Positions 50,796-59,473 of a DNA stretch of 64,000 nucleotides are shown piece after piece; position 1 is the first letter of the stretch; each line of letters opens with the position of its first letter. A model generated the notes under the pieces. The model saw nothing but the letters and a program-made list of their open reading frames with translations, made no database searches and was not told the origin of the DNA. The stretch is from Chloroflexota bacterium (lineage in GTDB: Bacteria > Chloroflexota > Dehalococcoidia > Tepidiformales > Tepidiformaceae). The stretch spans positions 62,001 through 126,000 of the forward strand of contig JACRBT010000017.1 of NCBI GenBank assembly GCA_016234445.1. Direction: 5' to 3'. A program made the translations under genes and the position numbers.

Positions 50796-53060
50796 CTACT
50801 CCTTCGCCAGTTCGCTCCGGGCGATGACGGCGACATCGGCGCGGTCGCGTTCGCTGCGGATGCGGAAGGCCGCCCGGCGCAGCGTCCCCGTGAAGGCGAA
50901 CGGCCCCTCATAGTCGTCGACCACCGTTGAGAGGCGGTCGCAGCCGATGTCGAGCCCCGTCGAACCGAGCATCCGGATCACCACCGGGATCGCCACCGAG
51001 CCGAGTTCGGCGCCGTCCACGGCGAGCACGAGGACGCCGTCGGCCCGGCCAACGCGGTCGAACCGCGCCTCGATCACGTGGTCCCCGGCCGCGAGGCGGA
51101 GGGGGAAGGCTGCCCGGGTGTGCTGGCCGAGGGCGTTGTAGTCGAACTGGAGGAGACCGTCCTTGACGAAGAAGCTGTGGCCGACGTTGTGGTTGCCGCG
51201 CGCATAGAGGACGCCTTCGCAGCCCGCGGGCGGCACGGTGACGTCGAATGTGGCCGTCCAGTTGCGGCCGCCGAGGCCGGGCGCGGCGTCGCTGGGGATG
51301 TGCGAGATCGGCGGGAAGTATTCGTAGACGGCACGCCCGTGGGGAGTCCCGGGCCTGGGGGCAGCGCCGAAGAGTTCGGTCGTGCGGTCGTCGAGGGGGA
51401 GGACGCCGTTCGCGCCGGCTTCCACCCACCAGGCGTCGACGAGCTCACGGAGCTTTTCCGGGTGCTCGGCGGCGAGGTCGTGGCATTCGGAGAAGTCGGC
51501 GTCGAGGTGATAGAGCGCCCAGGCGTCCTCTTCAAAGGGCTTGCCCTTCCAGTGATAGGTGACTGCCTTCCAGCCCTGCATCCAGAGGCCGCGATGGCCG
51601 AACTGCTCGAAGTACTGGGGCCGGCGGATGGTTGGCGGCGCGGCCTTCTCCCAGGTGTAGGCGAGGCTTTCGCCGCTGAGGGGGATCTGCTGGTGGCCGT
51701 TCACCCCCTCCGGGAGGCTCGCCCCGAGGGCGTCGAGCACGGTGGGGACGATGTCGGTGATGTGGCAGAACTGGTCGCGGATGGCGCCCGGCTCGGCGAT
51801 CCCGGCCGGGTAGTGGATGATCAAGGGGTCGCGCACACCGCCGCCGTAGGTGTTCTGCTTGTACCACTTCAGCGGCGTGTTCCCGACCTGCGCCCACCCC
51901 CAGGGGTAGTTGCTGTGGGAATGGGGCCCGCCGATGTCGTCCAGACGGTTGGCGACGATGTCGTCGATGTCTTCGCGCATGAAGTTGAAGAAGCTGAATT
52001 CGTCCATGACGCCGTAGGGACCGCCTTCCTGGCTGGCGCCGTTGTCCGACATCACCATGAAGATGGTGTTGTCCAGCATCTCCATGCCTTCGAGGAAGGT
52101 GACGAGCCGCCCGATCTGGGCATCGGTGTGTTCGAGGAAGCCGGCGAAGGCCTCCTGGAGCCGGGCCGCGAACGCGCGCTGGTTTTCCGTCAGTTCGTCC
52201 CAGGCGGCCACCCCCGGGTTGCGGGGCGCGAGGGTGGTCCCCGGCGGCACCACGCCGGCCGCCAGCTGGCGGGCGAACCACTCCTCGCGGGCGGCGTCCC
52301 AGCCTTTGTCGAACTTGCCGCGGTAGCGTTCGACGTACTCCTTCGGCGCCTGGTGGGGGGCGTGCGTCGCCCCGAAGGCGAGGTAGAGGAAGAAGGGGCG
52401 GTCCGGCCGGACCGACTTCAGGTCGCGGATCCAGCCCATCGACTGGTCGACGATGTCTTCGCTGACGTGGTAGCCGTCTTCGTACTTGCCCGGCGGGTCG
52501 ATGTGGTGGTTGTCGGCCGTGAGTTCGGGGGCGAACTGGTCGGCTTCGCCCTGGAGGAAGCCGTAGAAGCGGTCAAAGCCCTTCTGGAGCGGCCAGTTCG
52601 TATGGGGGCCGGCGGCGGAACATTCGTGCATCGGCGCCAGGTGCCACTTGCCGGCGGCGTAGGTCGCGTAGCCATGGGGACGGAGCAGTTCCGGCAGCGT
52701 CGCCGCGCGGGGGGTGATGGCGCCCCGCATGTTCGGGAACCCGGTGTCGAAGTTCGAGACGGCGCGCATGCCCACGGCGTGGTGGTTTCGCCCGGTGAGC
52801 AGGCAGGCGCGCGAGGGCGAACAGAGGGCGGTCGTGTGGAAGCCTGTGTACTGGAGCCCGTTCGCGGCCAGCCGGTCGATCGCCGGCGTCGCGATGGTGG
52901 AGCCGTAGCAGCCGAAGTGCGCGAACCCGGTGTCGTCGAGCATGACGAGGACGATGTTGGGGGCGGCCTTCGGGGGGCGGGGAGGCTCCGGCCACCAGGG
53001 CGTGGATTCGGCGAAGGTGCGGCCGATGCGGCCCGCGAAGCCGGGTTCGGGTGTGGTCAT
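50796..53060 (-). CDS. arylsulfatase, long form with C-terminal beta domain
   Basis: This 754-residue sulfatase has IVLVMLDDTGFAHFGCYGS, the formylglycine motif CSPSRACLLTGR, AGKWHLAP and MSDNGASQEGG in its first 500 residues. The last 200 residues form a beta-rich domain (WTATFDVTVPPAGCEGVLYARG; HVIEARFDRVGRADGVLVLAVD) found in long arylsulfatases. The chosen ATG is at 53060. No signal peptide is seen. It is divergent from the haloalkane dehalogenase gene. Confidence 0.9.
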   Translation of the reverse strand: MTTPEPGFAGRIGRTFAESTPWWPEPPRPPKAAPNIVLVMLDDTGFAHFGCYGSTIATPAIDRLAANGLQYTGFHTTALCSPSRACLLTGRNHHAVGMRAVSNFDTGFPNMRGAITPRAATLPELLRPHGYATYAAGKWHLAPMHECSAAGPHTNWPLQKGFDRFYGFLQGEADQFAPELTADNHHIDPPGKYEDGYHVSEDIVDQSMGWIRDLKSVRPDRPFFLYLAFGATHAPHQAPKEYVERYRGKFDKGWDAAREEWFARQLAAGVVPPGTTLAPRNPGVAAWDELTENQRAFAARLQEAFAGFLEHTDAQIGRLVTFLEGMEMLDNTIFMVMSDNGASQEGGPYGVMDEFSFFNFMREDIDDIVANRLDDIGGPHSHSNYPWGWAQVGNTPLKWYKQNTYGGGVRDPLIIHYPAGIAEPGAIRDQFCHITDIVPTVLDALGASLPEGVNGHQQIPLSGESLAYTWEKAAPPTIRRPQYFEQFGHRGLWMQGWKAVTYHWKGKPFEEDAWALYHLDADFSECHDLAAEHPEKLRELVDAWWVEAGANGVLPLDDRTTELFGAAPRPGTPHGRAVYEYFPPISHIPSDAAPGLGGRNWTATFDVTVPPAGCEGVLYARGNHNVGHSFFVKDGLLQFDYNALGQHTRAAFPLRLAAGDHVIEARFDRVGRADGVLVLAVDGAELGSVAIPVVIRMLGSTGLDIGCDRLSTVVDDYEGPFAFTGTLRRAAFRIRSERDRADVAVIARSELAKE

Positions 53061-53113
53061 TTGGGGGTCCTCTCTCTGGCGCTGCCCGGGATTTGTACGT
53101 TCTGGCGCGCTCA

Positions 53114-53144
53114 GTGTCAACAGGTATTGACACTCCGAGTGTCA
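53114..53144. promoter_or_regulatory. overlapping palindromes between sulfatase and dehalogenase genes
   Basis: Two perfect palindromes share a half-site: GTGTCAA-N6-TTGACAC (53114-53133) and TGACACT-CCG-AGTGTCA (53128-53144), giving three GTGTCA half-sites in all. They lie in the 152-base divergent promoter region. This is the typical size of TetR-family operators and the TetR gene lies just beyond the sulfatase gene. Confidence 0.65.
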
Positions 53145-53212
53145 GCAGCGTAGGCTCGCTCCTACCGCGGAGCGCCTGTTCGCGCGCGGACGACGATCCC
53201 CGAGGAGCCACG

Positions 53213-54121
53213 ATGAAAGTCCTCCGAACCCCCGACGAGCGCTTCGCCAACCTGCCGGGCTACCCCTTCCAGCCCCACTACATCCAGGTGCCGGACGGCG
53301 AAGGCGGCGAACTCCGCGTCCACTACCTGGACGAAGGCCCGCGCGACGGCGAGGTCGTCCTCCTTATGCATGGCGAGCCCTCGTGGTCCTTCCTCTACCG
53401 GAAGATGGTCCCGGTCCTGGCCGCCGCCGGCTTCCGCTGCGTCGTCCCCGACCTCGTGGGGTTTGGGCGCTCGGACAAGCCAGCCTCCCGCGCGGACTAC
53501 ACGTACGCCCGCCACGTCGCCTGGATGAAGGCGGCTTTGCTCGATCGGCTCGACCTCCGCGGGATCACCCTGTTCGGCCAGGACTGGGGCGGGCTCGTCG
53601 GCATCCGCCTGCTGGCGGAGAACGTTGACCGCTTCCGCCGCCTCGTGGTCGGGAACACCGGCCTCCCGACGGGCGACGGCCGCCCCTCCGAGGCGTTCCT
53701 CCGCTGGCAGACGTTCTCGCAGCAGTCGCCCGCCTTCCCGATCGGAACCATCGTCTCGAACGGCTGCGCGACGCCGCTCGCGCCTGACGTCGTCGCCGCC
53801 TACGACGCGCCCTTCCCGGACGACACGTACAAGGAGGGCGCCCGCATCTTCCCGTCGCTTGTCCCGACCCGGCCGGACGACCCTGCCTCCGAGGCGAACC
53901 GGAGGGCATGGACCGTCCTGGAAGGGTGGCAGGGCCCCGTGCTCTGCGCCTTCAGCGACAAGGACGCGATCACGGCCGACGGTGAAAGGGTGTTCCAACG
54001 CCTGCCCGGCGCCCAGGGCCAGCCCCACGTCACCATCGCCGGCGGCGGGCATTTCCTCCAGGAAGACCGCGGCGAGGCGCTTGCCGCTATCATCGTCCAG
54101 TTCATGGAGGCCACGGCGTGA
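53213..54121 (+). CDS. haloalkane dehalogenase-like alpha/beta hydrolase
   Basis: This 302-residue protein matches haloalkane dehalogenases, which hydrolyse carbon-halogen bonds. The oxyanion motif is LLMHGEPSWSFLYRKM; the nucleophile and halide Trp lie in FGQDWGGLVGIRL (Asp plus the following Trp). The base His is in GGGHFLQED. DwaA/DhlA-type enzymes share the HGEPSWSF and QDWGG motifs. Its stop overlaps the next gene (GTGA). The pair with a sulfatase suggests use of substituted organic compounds. Confidence 0.85.
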   Translation: MKVLRTPDERFANLPGYPFQPHYIQVPDGEGGELRVHYLDEGPRDGEVVLLMHGEPSWSFLYRKMVPVLAAAGFRCVVPDLVGFGRSDKPASRADYTYARHVAWMKAALLDRLDLRGITLFGQDWGGLVGIRLLAENVDRFRRLVVGNTGLPTGDGRPSEAFLRWQTFSQQSPAFPIGTIVSNGCATPLAPDVVAAYDAPFPDDTYKEGARIFPSLVPTRPDDPASEANRRAWTVLEGWQGPVLCAFSDKDAITADGERVFQRLPGAQGQPHVTIAGGGHFLQEDRGEALAAIIVQFMEATA

Positions 54122-55020
54122 GCGAACGGTTCGAAGTCGTCTTTCTCGGCACCGGCAGCCCGCTGCCGAGCGCCGACCGCTGCGGCGCCGGCAACGTCAT
54201 CGTTGCGGGCGACACCAACGTCCTCGTCGACTGCGGGTGGGGGGCGGCCCGGCGGCTGATCCCCTCGGGTGTGCGGCCGCCGTCCATCGACGTCGCCATC
54301 TTCACCCACATGCACACCGACCACATGACGGACGTCCCGGACTTCCTCTTCCAGCGCTGGGTCGGCGGGGCGACTGTCCCCCTCCGCGTCTACGGCCCGG
54401 AAGGCACGCAGGAGATGATCGACGGCTTCCTCCTCGCCCTTCGCCGCGACATCGGCTTCCGCCTGGCCCACCACGGCGACAAGCTCAGCCCCGACGGCAT
54501 CAAGGTCGAGGTGACCGAGCTGCCGACGACGAAGGCCCCGGAGCAGTTCCTCGACCTTGGCGGCCTCCGCTTCGAAGCCTTCGAGGTCGACCACTTCCCG
54601 GTGGTGCCGGCGTTTGGCTACCGTGTCCGCTTCGACGGCCGATCCGCGGTGCTCTCCGGCGACACGTCGTTCTGCGAGACCCTCGCGCACGCTTCCGAAG
54701 GGGCGGACATGCTCGTCTGCGAGGCCATGAGCGCCCCGCTGATGGAGCAGCTGATCAGCATGCTCAAGCTCACCGGGAGGAACCGCGAGGCCGGGCTCAT
54801 GGGGGACGTCCCTTCGTACCACATCGACACCGGTGCGATCGCGAAGCTGGCGAGGGACGCGGGTGTCGGCGAAGTCGTCCTTTCGCATATCATTCCGCCT
54901 ATCCCGAACGACGCCGCCCAGGAGGCGGTTTTCATCGCCGGGATGAACGACGTCTATCCCGGCCCCGTCCGCATTGCCCGCGACATGCAGCGCATCCCCG
55001 TGACGAAGCGAGGTTCCTGA
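54118..55020 (+). CDS. MBL-fold metallo-hydrolase (RNase Z-like)
   Basis: This 300-residue metallo-beta-lactamase-fold enzyme has the HxHxDH motif THMHTDHMTD, an opening FLGTGSPLPSADRCGAGN as in RNase Z and arylsulfatase-type hydrolases, LSGDTSFCE (Asp ligand) and SHIIPP (His ligand). It is probably a small-molecule hydrolase and not tRNase Z. The start is a GTG overlapping the dehalogenase stop, so it is in the same operon. Confidence 0.85.
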   Translation: MSERFEVVFLGTGSPLPSADRCGAGNVIVAGDTNVLVDCGWGAARRLIPSGVRPPSIDVAIFTHMHTDHMTDVPDFLFQRWVGGATVPLRVYGPEGTQEMIDGFLLALRRDIGFRLAHHGDKLSPDGIKVEVTELPTTKAPEQFLDLGGLRFEAFEVDHFPVVPAFGYRVRFDGRSAVLSGDTSFCETLAHASEGADMLVCEAMSAPLMEQLISMLKLTGRNREAGLMGDVPSYHIDTGAIAKLARDAGVGEVVLSHIIPPIPNDAAQEAVFIAGMNDVYPGPVRIARDMQRIPVTKRGS

Positions 55021-55028
55021 TGCCCGGC
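55010..55028 (+). repeat. 19-bp direct repeat, left copy
   Basis: GAGGTTCCTGATGCCCGGC covers the stop of the MBL gene and the start codon of the PPOX gene. An exact copy at 55476-55494 covers the start of the DinB gene. Confidence 0.8.
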
Positions 55029-55475
55029 CCGTCCTGGGATTTCGAAAGTGACCCCGTTGTGCAGGAACTCCTGGCGAGCCCGACGCTGATGCGTCTCGCC
55101 TACGTCGGGGCCAACCTCCAGCCCCACGTCGTCCCCATCTGGTACCGCTACGGCGATGGGGAGTTTGTTGTCGTCACCGGGCCGAAGGCGGACAAGGTGC
55201 GCCACATCAGCGAGCGCCCTCGTGTCTCCTTCACGATCGACTCCGACCGGCCGCCCTACAAGGTGCTGCTGGTCGACGGCCTCGCCACGGTCGAGCCGGT
55301 GGAAGGGATGGCGCCCGAATACCCGGAAATTGTCCGCAAGTTCCTCGGGCCCGGGGCCGATGGCTACCTCGGGCGGATGGAGGGCCGGGTCAAGCGCCAG
55401 GTCCGGATCCGGATCGCCCCGACCTCCGTCCGCGTCCTCGACTTCGTCAAGCGCACACCGCGCAGCCTGTCCTGA
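55020..55475 (+). CDS. PPOX-class F420-dependent oxidoreductase-like protein
   Basis: This 151-residue split-barrel protein has HVVPIWYRYGDGEFVVVTGPKADKVRHI and PRVSFTID, typical of pyridoxamine-oxidase-like proteins, many of which use F420. The ATG overlaps the MBL stop by one base. It lies exactly between two 19-bp direct repeats, which suggests it was inserted between the MBL and DinB genes. The substrate is unknown. Confidence 0.8.
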   Translation: MPGPSWDFESDPVVQELLASPTLMRLAYVGANLQPHVVPIWYRYGDGEFVVVTGPKADKVRHISERPRVSFTIDSDRPPYKVLLVDGLATVEPVEGMAPEYPEIVRKFLGPGADGYLGRMEGRVKRQVRIRIAPTSVRVLDFVKRTPRSLS

Positions 55476-55494
55476 GAGGTTCCTGATGCCCGGC
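55476..55494 (+). repeat. 19-bp direct repeat, right copy
   Basis: An exact copy of 55010-55028; here it supplies the ribosome-binding region and the first three codons (MPG) of the DinB gene. Confidence 0.8.
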
Positions 55495-56064
55495 ACCGAG
55501 ATGTTCGTCCAGTCCCTTCGCAACCGCATCCGCGCTATGAACGTGCTCTGGGAGCGCGCCGTCAGCGACCTTTCGCTCGACCAGGTGAACCACCACGAAC
55601 GCGAAGGCGTGCTCCCGATGGCCTTCAGCTTCAGCCACTTCATGCGCACGCAGGACCAGTCCATCAGCGGCCCCTTTCTCCGCGAACCGCCGCTCTGGCT
55701 GTCCGGCGGGTGGGCGGTGAAGATCGGCGTCAGCCTCGACGCCTTCGGCCGCGAAGAGACGGTCGAAGAGATGCAGCACCTTCGCTTCTCCGACCTCGAA
55801 GCCTATAAGGCGTACCAGGCCGCCGTGATCGCGCGGACGGCGGGCGTGCTGGAGACGATCAACGACGAGACACTGGCGGAAGTGCTGATGCCGCAGTTGC
55901 CGCCGAACATGCAGCAGATCTTCTGCGCGATCGTCATCGGCCCCGGCGCGCCCTTGCGGAAGCTGGAAGTGCTCGAATGCTTCATCTACCAGCACGGGCT
56001 GCGGCACATGGGGGAAATCGAGCACGGCCGCGCCCTCGTCGGCCTCCAGGGGATGACGAGCTAA
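55486..56064 (+). CDS. DinB-family protein
   Basis: This 192-residue helical protein fits the DinB/YfiT-like four-helix bundle: NRIRAMNVLWERAVSDLSLDQVN, FSFSHFMRTQDQ and LECFIYQHGLRHMGEIEHG, whose histidines could bind a metal. DinB-like proteins include thiol-dependent S-transferases; the partner thiol is unknown. It converges on the ABC permease gene. Confidence 0.75.
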   Translation: MPGTEMFVQSLRNRIRAMNVLWERAVSDLSLDQVNHHEREGVLPMAFSFSHFMRTQDQSISGPFLREPPLWLSGGWAVKIGVSLDAFGREETVEEMQHLRFSDLEAYKAYQAAVIARTAGVLETINDETLAEVLMPQLPPNMQQIFCAIVIGPGAPLRKLEVLECFIYQHGLRHMGEIEHGRALVGLQGMTS

Positions 56065-56074
56065 GCGGGCTCGG

Positions 56075-56905
56075 TCAGCGCTTCCTCCGGAGCAGGCGGA
56101 ACTGCCAGGTGCGGGCCGCGATCTCCCGTTGTTCGAAGCACAGGGTCGCGAGTGCGTAGATGACCAGCCCCGCCGCCACCAGCCCGGCCTGGTACCAGGG
56201 GGACGGGCCTTCGGTCAGCCAGCGGGCGGCGTCGGAGTAGTGGTAGGCGCTGAGGTAGCGCATCCAGCTGATCGGTTCGATGGCCTGGGCGAGGGACGCC
56301 GCGATGTAGCTCGCCACCGCGAAGGCCACGACAAGCGCGGCGGCCGCCCCCCGGGAGGGCGCGATCGCCCCGAGGAGGAACCCAAGCGCGGCGAAGAAGA
56401 GCATCACCGGGAGCGCGCCGAAGGTGGCGCCAATGAGGTCGAGGAGGGTGAGCTCGCCGCGCAAGTCGACGAAGGGCGCGCTTGCCAGCCAGCCGAGGGA
56501 GATGATGGCGCAGATGAGGACAGCCCCGGCGAGGACCGCGGACGCCTTCTCCAGCATCAGGCGGCTCCGGGTGATCGGCTGCGCGAGGAGACCTTCGAGG
56601 GTGCCCCGGCCTTCTTCGCCGGCGAGCTGGCCCGTCGCCGCTACCACGGCGTAGATGATGAGTACGAGGACGGCGAACGACTGGTATTCGAGGGTGATGT
56701 AGCCCTGGGGCGTTGTCATGTCGGCTCCTCCGAAGAGGTCGAGGATCTCCTGGGGGTACGTCGCCGCGACCTCGGTGAGGTAGTCTTCGAAGAGCGGGAA
56801 GAGCCAGACCATGCCGGCGCCGTAGATCCCGAGCCCCAGGCCGAACCAGAAGATCACCCAGCGGAGTTCGCCGAGGGCGTGGGCGGCGACGGGGAAGCGG
56901 CTCAC
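56075..56905 (-). CDS. ABC-2 type exporter permease
   Basis: This 276-residue membrane protein has six hydrophobic segments and the ABC-2 permease features GEEGRGTLEGLLAQPITRSRLMLEK after TM2, a signature of exporter permeases that pair with separate ATPases. The GTG start overlaps the ATPase stop by three bases, so the two are coupled. The exported substrate is unknown. Confidence 0.85.
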   Translation of the reverse strand: MSRFPVAAHALGELRWVIFWFGLGLGIYGAGMVWLFPLFEDYLTEVAATYPQEILDLFGGADMTTPQGYITLEYQSFAVLVLIIYAVVAATGQLAGEEGRGTLEGLLAQPITRSRLMLEKASAVLAGAVLICAIISLGWLASAPFVDLRGELTLLDLIGATFGALPVMLFFAALGFLLGAIAPSRGAAAALVVAFAVASYIAASLAQAIEPISWMRYLSAYHYSDAARWLTEGPSPWYQAGLVAAGLVIYALATLCFEQREIAARTWQFRLLRRKR

Positions 56906-57816
56906 GATGACGCCTCGGCCGGCTCGTCGCCCCGGTAGTGCTGGATAAAGAGTTCTTCGAGGGTCGTCTCGCGGGCCACCAGATGGTCGACCGTGTGGGC
57001 GGCGAGACGCTTGACGAGGCCGTCGATGGAACCGTGCACCTCGAAGGTGGCCCTTCGCCCGGCGAGGCTGAGCAGCCGGACACCCTCGCCGAGGCCGTCG
57101 AAGGCCCCCGCCCGGGGAGCCTGCCCGAAGGTCACTTCGACATGGATCGGCGCGAGCCGCCGCTGCTCGGCGAGGTCGAAGACGTCGACGATCCGCCCTT
57201 CGCGGACGATCGCGGCCCGGGTGCAGATGTGTTCGACCTCTTCGAGGATGTGGGACGAGAAGAAGACGGTGGTCCCCCGCGCCTTTGCCTCGCGGAGGAT
57301 GTCTTCGACTTCGGCCTGGATGAGCGGGTCCAGCCCCGTCGTGGGCTCGTCGAGGATGAGGAGCGGGGGGCGCGGCAGAAGGGCCTGGATGAGACCGACC
57401 TTCTGGCGGTTGCCGCGGGAGAGGGTGTCCACGCTCCGGGTGGAGTCCAGCCGCAGCCGCCGGGTCAGCTCGTCGCGGTAGGCCTCGTCGAGATGTTCGC
57501 CCCGGACCGCGGCGATGTGGGCGAAGACGTCGTTGGCCGACATCCTCGGCGGGAAGACCGGGGAACTCGGGAGGTAGCCGATGAGCCGGCGCGCCAAGAC
57601 GGAGTCCCGCTGGCAATCCTGGCCGAAGACGGTCGCGCTGCCGGAAGTTGGCCTGATGAGGTCGAGCATGACCCGGATGGTGGTGCTCTTGCCGGCGCCG
57701 TTGGGGCCGACGAAGCCGAAGATCTCGCCTGTCTCGACACGAAGGTTGATGCCGCGGAGCGCGTGAACGCGGCCGTAGTCCTTGACGAGTTCCCGGATCT
57801 CGATCGCGGCAGTCAC
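56902..57816 (-). CDS. ABC exporter ATP-binding protein
   Basis: This 304-residue ATPase has Walker A GPNGAGKSTTIR, signature LSRGNRQKV, Walker B LLILDEPTTGLD, and the D-loop/H-loop SSHILEEVEHICTRAAIV, followed by a C-terminal domain of about 80 residues. The GTG at 57816 starts the domain. It forms a two-gene exporter with the permease. Confidence 0.9.
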   Translation of the reverse strand: MTAAIEIRELVKDYGRVHALRGINLRVETGEIFGFVGPNGAGKSTTIRVMLDLIRPTSGSATVFGQDCQRDSVLARRLIGYLPSSPVFPPRMSANDVFAHIAAVRGEHLDEAYRDELTRRLRLDSTRSVDTLSRGNRQKVGLIQALLPRPPLLILDEPTTGLDPLIQAEVEDILREAKARGTTVFFSSHILEEVEHICTRAAIVREGRIVDVFDLAEQRRLAPIHVEVTFGQAPRAGAFDGLGEGVRLLSLAGRRATFEVHGSIDGLVKRLAAHTVDHLVARETTLEELFIQHYRGDEPAEASS

Positions 57817-57877
57817 GGGTGGGACTACTGTACTACGAGCGGCGGGCGCGGGCGGCCGGCGCGGCGCGGGGTCCCCT

Positions 57878-58702
57878 TTACGGCCGGACGGAATGGGGGC
57901 GCGACCAGCCGCCCAGCTTGAGGGCGAGCACACAGAGCGCGGCCAGCGCCGCCCAGGACGCGGTGAGCACACCCACTTCCACCCACTCGGGGTGCAGGCG
58001 AACAGGGTCGGCGGCGACTTCGAGCGCCATCGGCAGACCGACGATCGCGGCGAAGAGGCCGGTCGCGATCAGGACCGGTCCCTGGCTGCCGCGGACCGGC
58101 GACGGCGGCCCCAGCCGCACGATCGTCCTCACCTGCGGGGCCACCGCTTCGTAGAGCGCCCGGCGTACCACGTACATGACCCCCTGGGCGAGCGCGACGG
58201 CGCCGAGGGCGATGAAAAGGCCGCCGGCAATGTCGGATGGGTAGTGGAGGCCCACGGCCACGCGTCCCAGGAGCAGGAGCCCGGTCTGGACGAGAAGGAG
58301 GTTTCGCAGCCAGGGCAGGGCGATGCCGATGCCGACGGCGAGACAGAAGGCGGCCGTGGCGTGGTCAGACGGGAACGACGGGTCGGGGGAGGGAGCGACG
58401 AGCAGCTGGACGCCACTGACGGCGTCGTAGGGCCGGGCCCGGAACCAGGCCCCGCCGGCGAGCTTGTTGGCGGCCATCCCGATGCCCAGGGCGAGAAGCG
58501 CCACGAGCACACCTTCGACGAACCGGAATGGCAGTTCCCGCCGTCGCAGGTGGGGGTAGGCGCCGGCAAGCCCGCCAACGACGAGGGTCGCCACGAGGCC
58601 GAACTGCAAGTCCTTCGCCGCCCAGGTGGCGGCATCGTGCAGGATGCTCCAGCGGGTTGCCGCGTCGTTCAGCCACCGGACGGTGCTCGCGTCGATGTCC
58701 AC
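57878..58702 (-). CDS. PAP2-superfamily membrane phosphatase
   Basis: This 274-residue membrane protein has the three phosphatase motifs: NKLAGGAWFRARP (K-x6-RP type), FPSDHATAAF (PSDH) and GRVAVGLHYPSDI (R-x5-H). It has about six membrane segments. Members dephosphorylate phosphatidic acid, undecaprenyl diphosphate or related lipids. Confidence 0.85.
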   Translation of the reverse strand: MDIDASTVRWLNDAATRWSILHDAATWAAKDLQFGLVATLVVGGLAGAYPHLRRRELPFRFVEGVLVALLALGIGMAANKLAGGAWFRARPYDAVSGVQLLVAPSPDPSFPSDHATAAFCLAVGIGIALPWLRNLLLVQTGLLLLGRVAVGLHYPSDIAGGLFIALGAVALAQGVMYVVRRALYEAVAPQVRTIVRLGPPSPVRGSQGPVLIATGLFAAIVGLPMALEVAADPVRLHPEWVEVGVLTASWAALAALCVLALKLGGWSRPHSVRP

Positions 58703-58910
58703 GTTCAGGAGCGTAACAGGGCTGCCGTGGGAACGTCAGCGAATGGGCGCTCCCGGCCAGCGTTCGTCTTCACCGGGGGTTGACGCGGGCGAGTTGGGAG
58801 CGGGCATCCGGGATGGCCCATCCGGCCCAGCACAATTGATCCGTTCGGCCGTGGCTGGCCGCGGCCTCCCGGGGCGACCATGGAGGGTGGATCAGCAGGA
58901 GGTGTTGGCC

Positions 58911-59360
58911 ATGACTACCCTGACGCGTTGGAACCCCTTCACCGATATCGAACGAATCTGGCCGCGGGATCTGTTCGCCCGTGACCTCTTCGGCCGCATG
59001 GCGCCCGACGGTGGCCTCGCGGTCGAATGGAGCCCCCGCTGCGACATGGACGAAACGGACGCGGAGATCGTCGTCCACGTCGAACTGCCGGGCGTCGAAG
59101 CGAAGGACATGGACGTTTCGATCGCCGAGGGCATGCTCACGATCCGGGGTGAGAAGCTGACGGAGAAGAAGGAAGAGAAGGAGGGCCGCAAGTACAGCGA
59201 GCGCTTCTTCGGCTCCTTCGAACGCTCCCTCAACATCCCCGCGACCGTGGACGAGGCGAAGATCGAGGCGAAGATGAAGGACGGCGTCCTCGAAGTGCAC
59301 CTGCCCACGACGATACCGGCCAGGCCCGAAGCCACGAAGATCGAGATCAAGCCGGGCTAA
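58911..59360 (+). CDS. Hsp20/alpha-crystallin-family small heat shock protein
   Basis: This 149-residue ATP-independent chaperone has the alpha-crystallin domain from about residue 40 (DETDAEIVVHVELPGVEAKDMDVSI, LTIRGEK) through KMKDGVLEVHLPT and a short C-terminal tail. The ATG at 58911 follows AGGAGGTG. No heat-shock operator (CIRCE or HAIR) is seen upstream. A hairpin follows the gene. Confidence 0.9.
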   Translation: MTTLTRWNPFTDIERIWPRDLFARDLFGRMAPDGGLAVEWSPRCDMDETDAEIVVHVELPGVEAKDMDVSIAEGMLTIRGEKLTEKKEEKEGRKYSERFFGSFERSLNIPATVDEAKIEAKMKDGVLEVHLPTTIPARPEATKIEIKPG

Positions 59361-59390
59361 GGGCCCCGATACAGGTTCCCTCGACCATCC

Positions 59391-59423
59391 GGCCCGCCGT
59401 CCCGGAACTGCCGGGAGCGGGCC
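59391..59423. terminator. hairpin after hsp20
   Basis: GGCCCGC (59391-59397) pairs with GCGGGCC (59417-59423), and CCCGG (59401-59405) pairs with CCGGG (59411-59415) around a 5-base loop. It stands 30 bases after the stop and between convergent genes. Confidence 0.5.
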
Positions 59424-59473
59424 GGACGAGCGTGCCCGGGAAGCCCACAGTCCCGGCGCCCGCAAGGCGTTCC

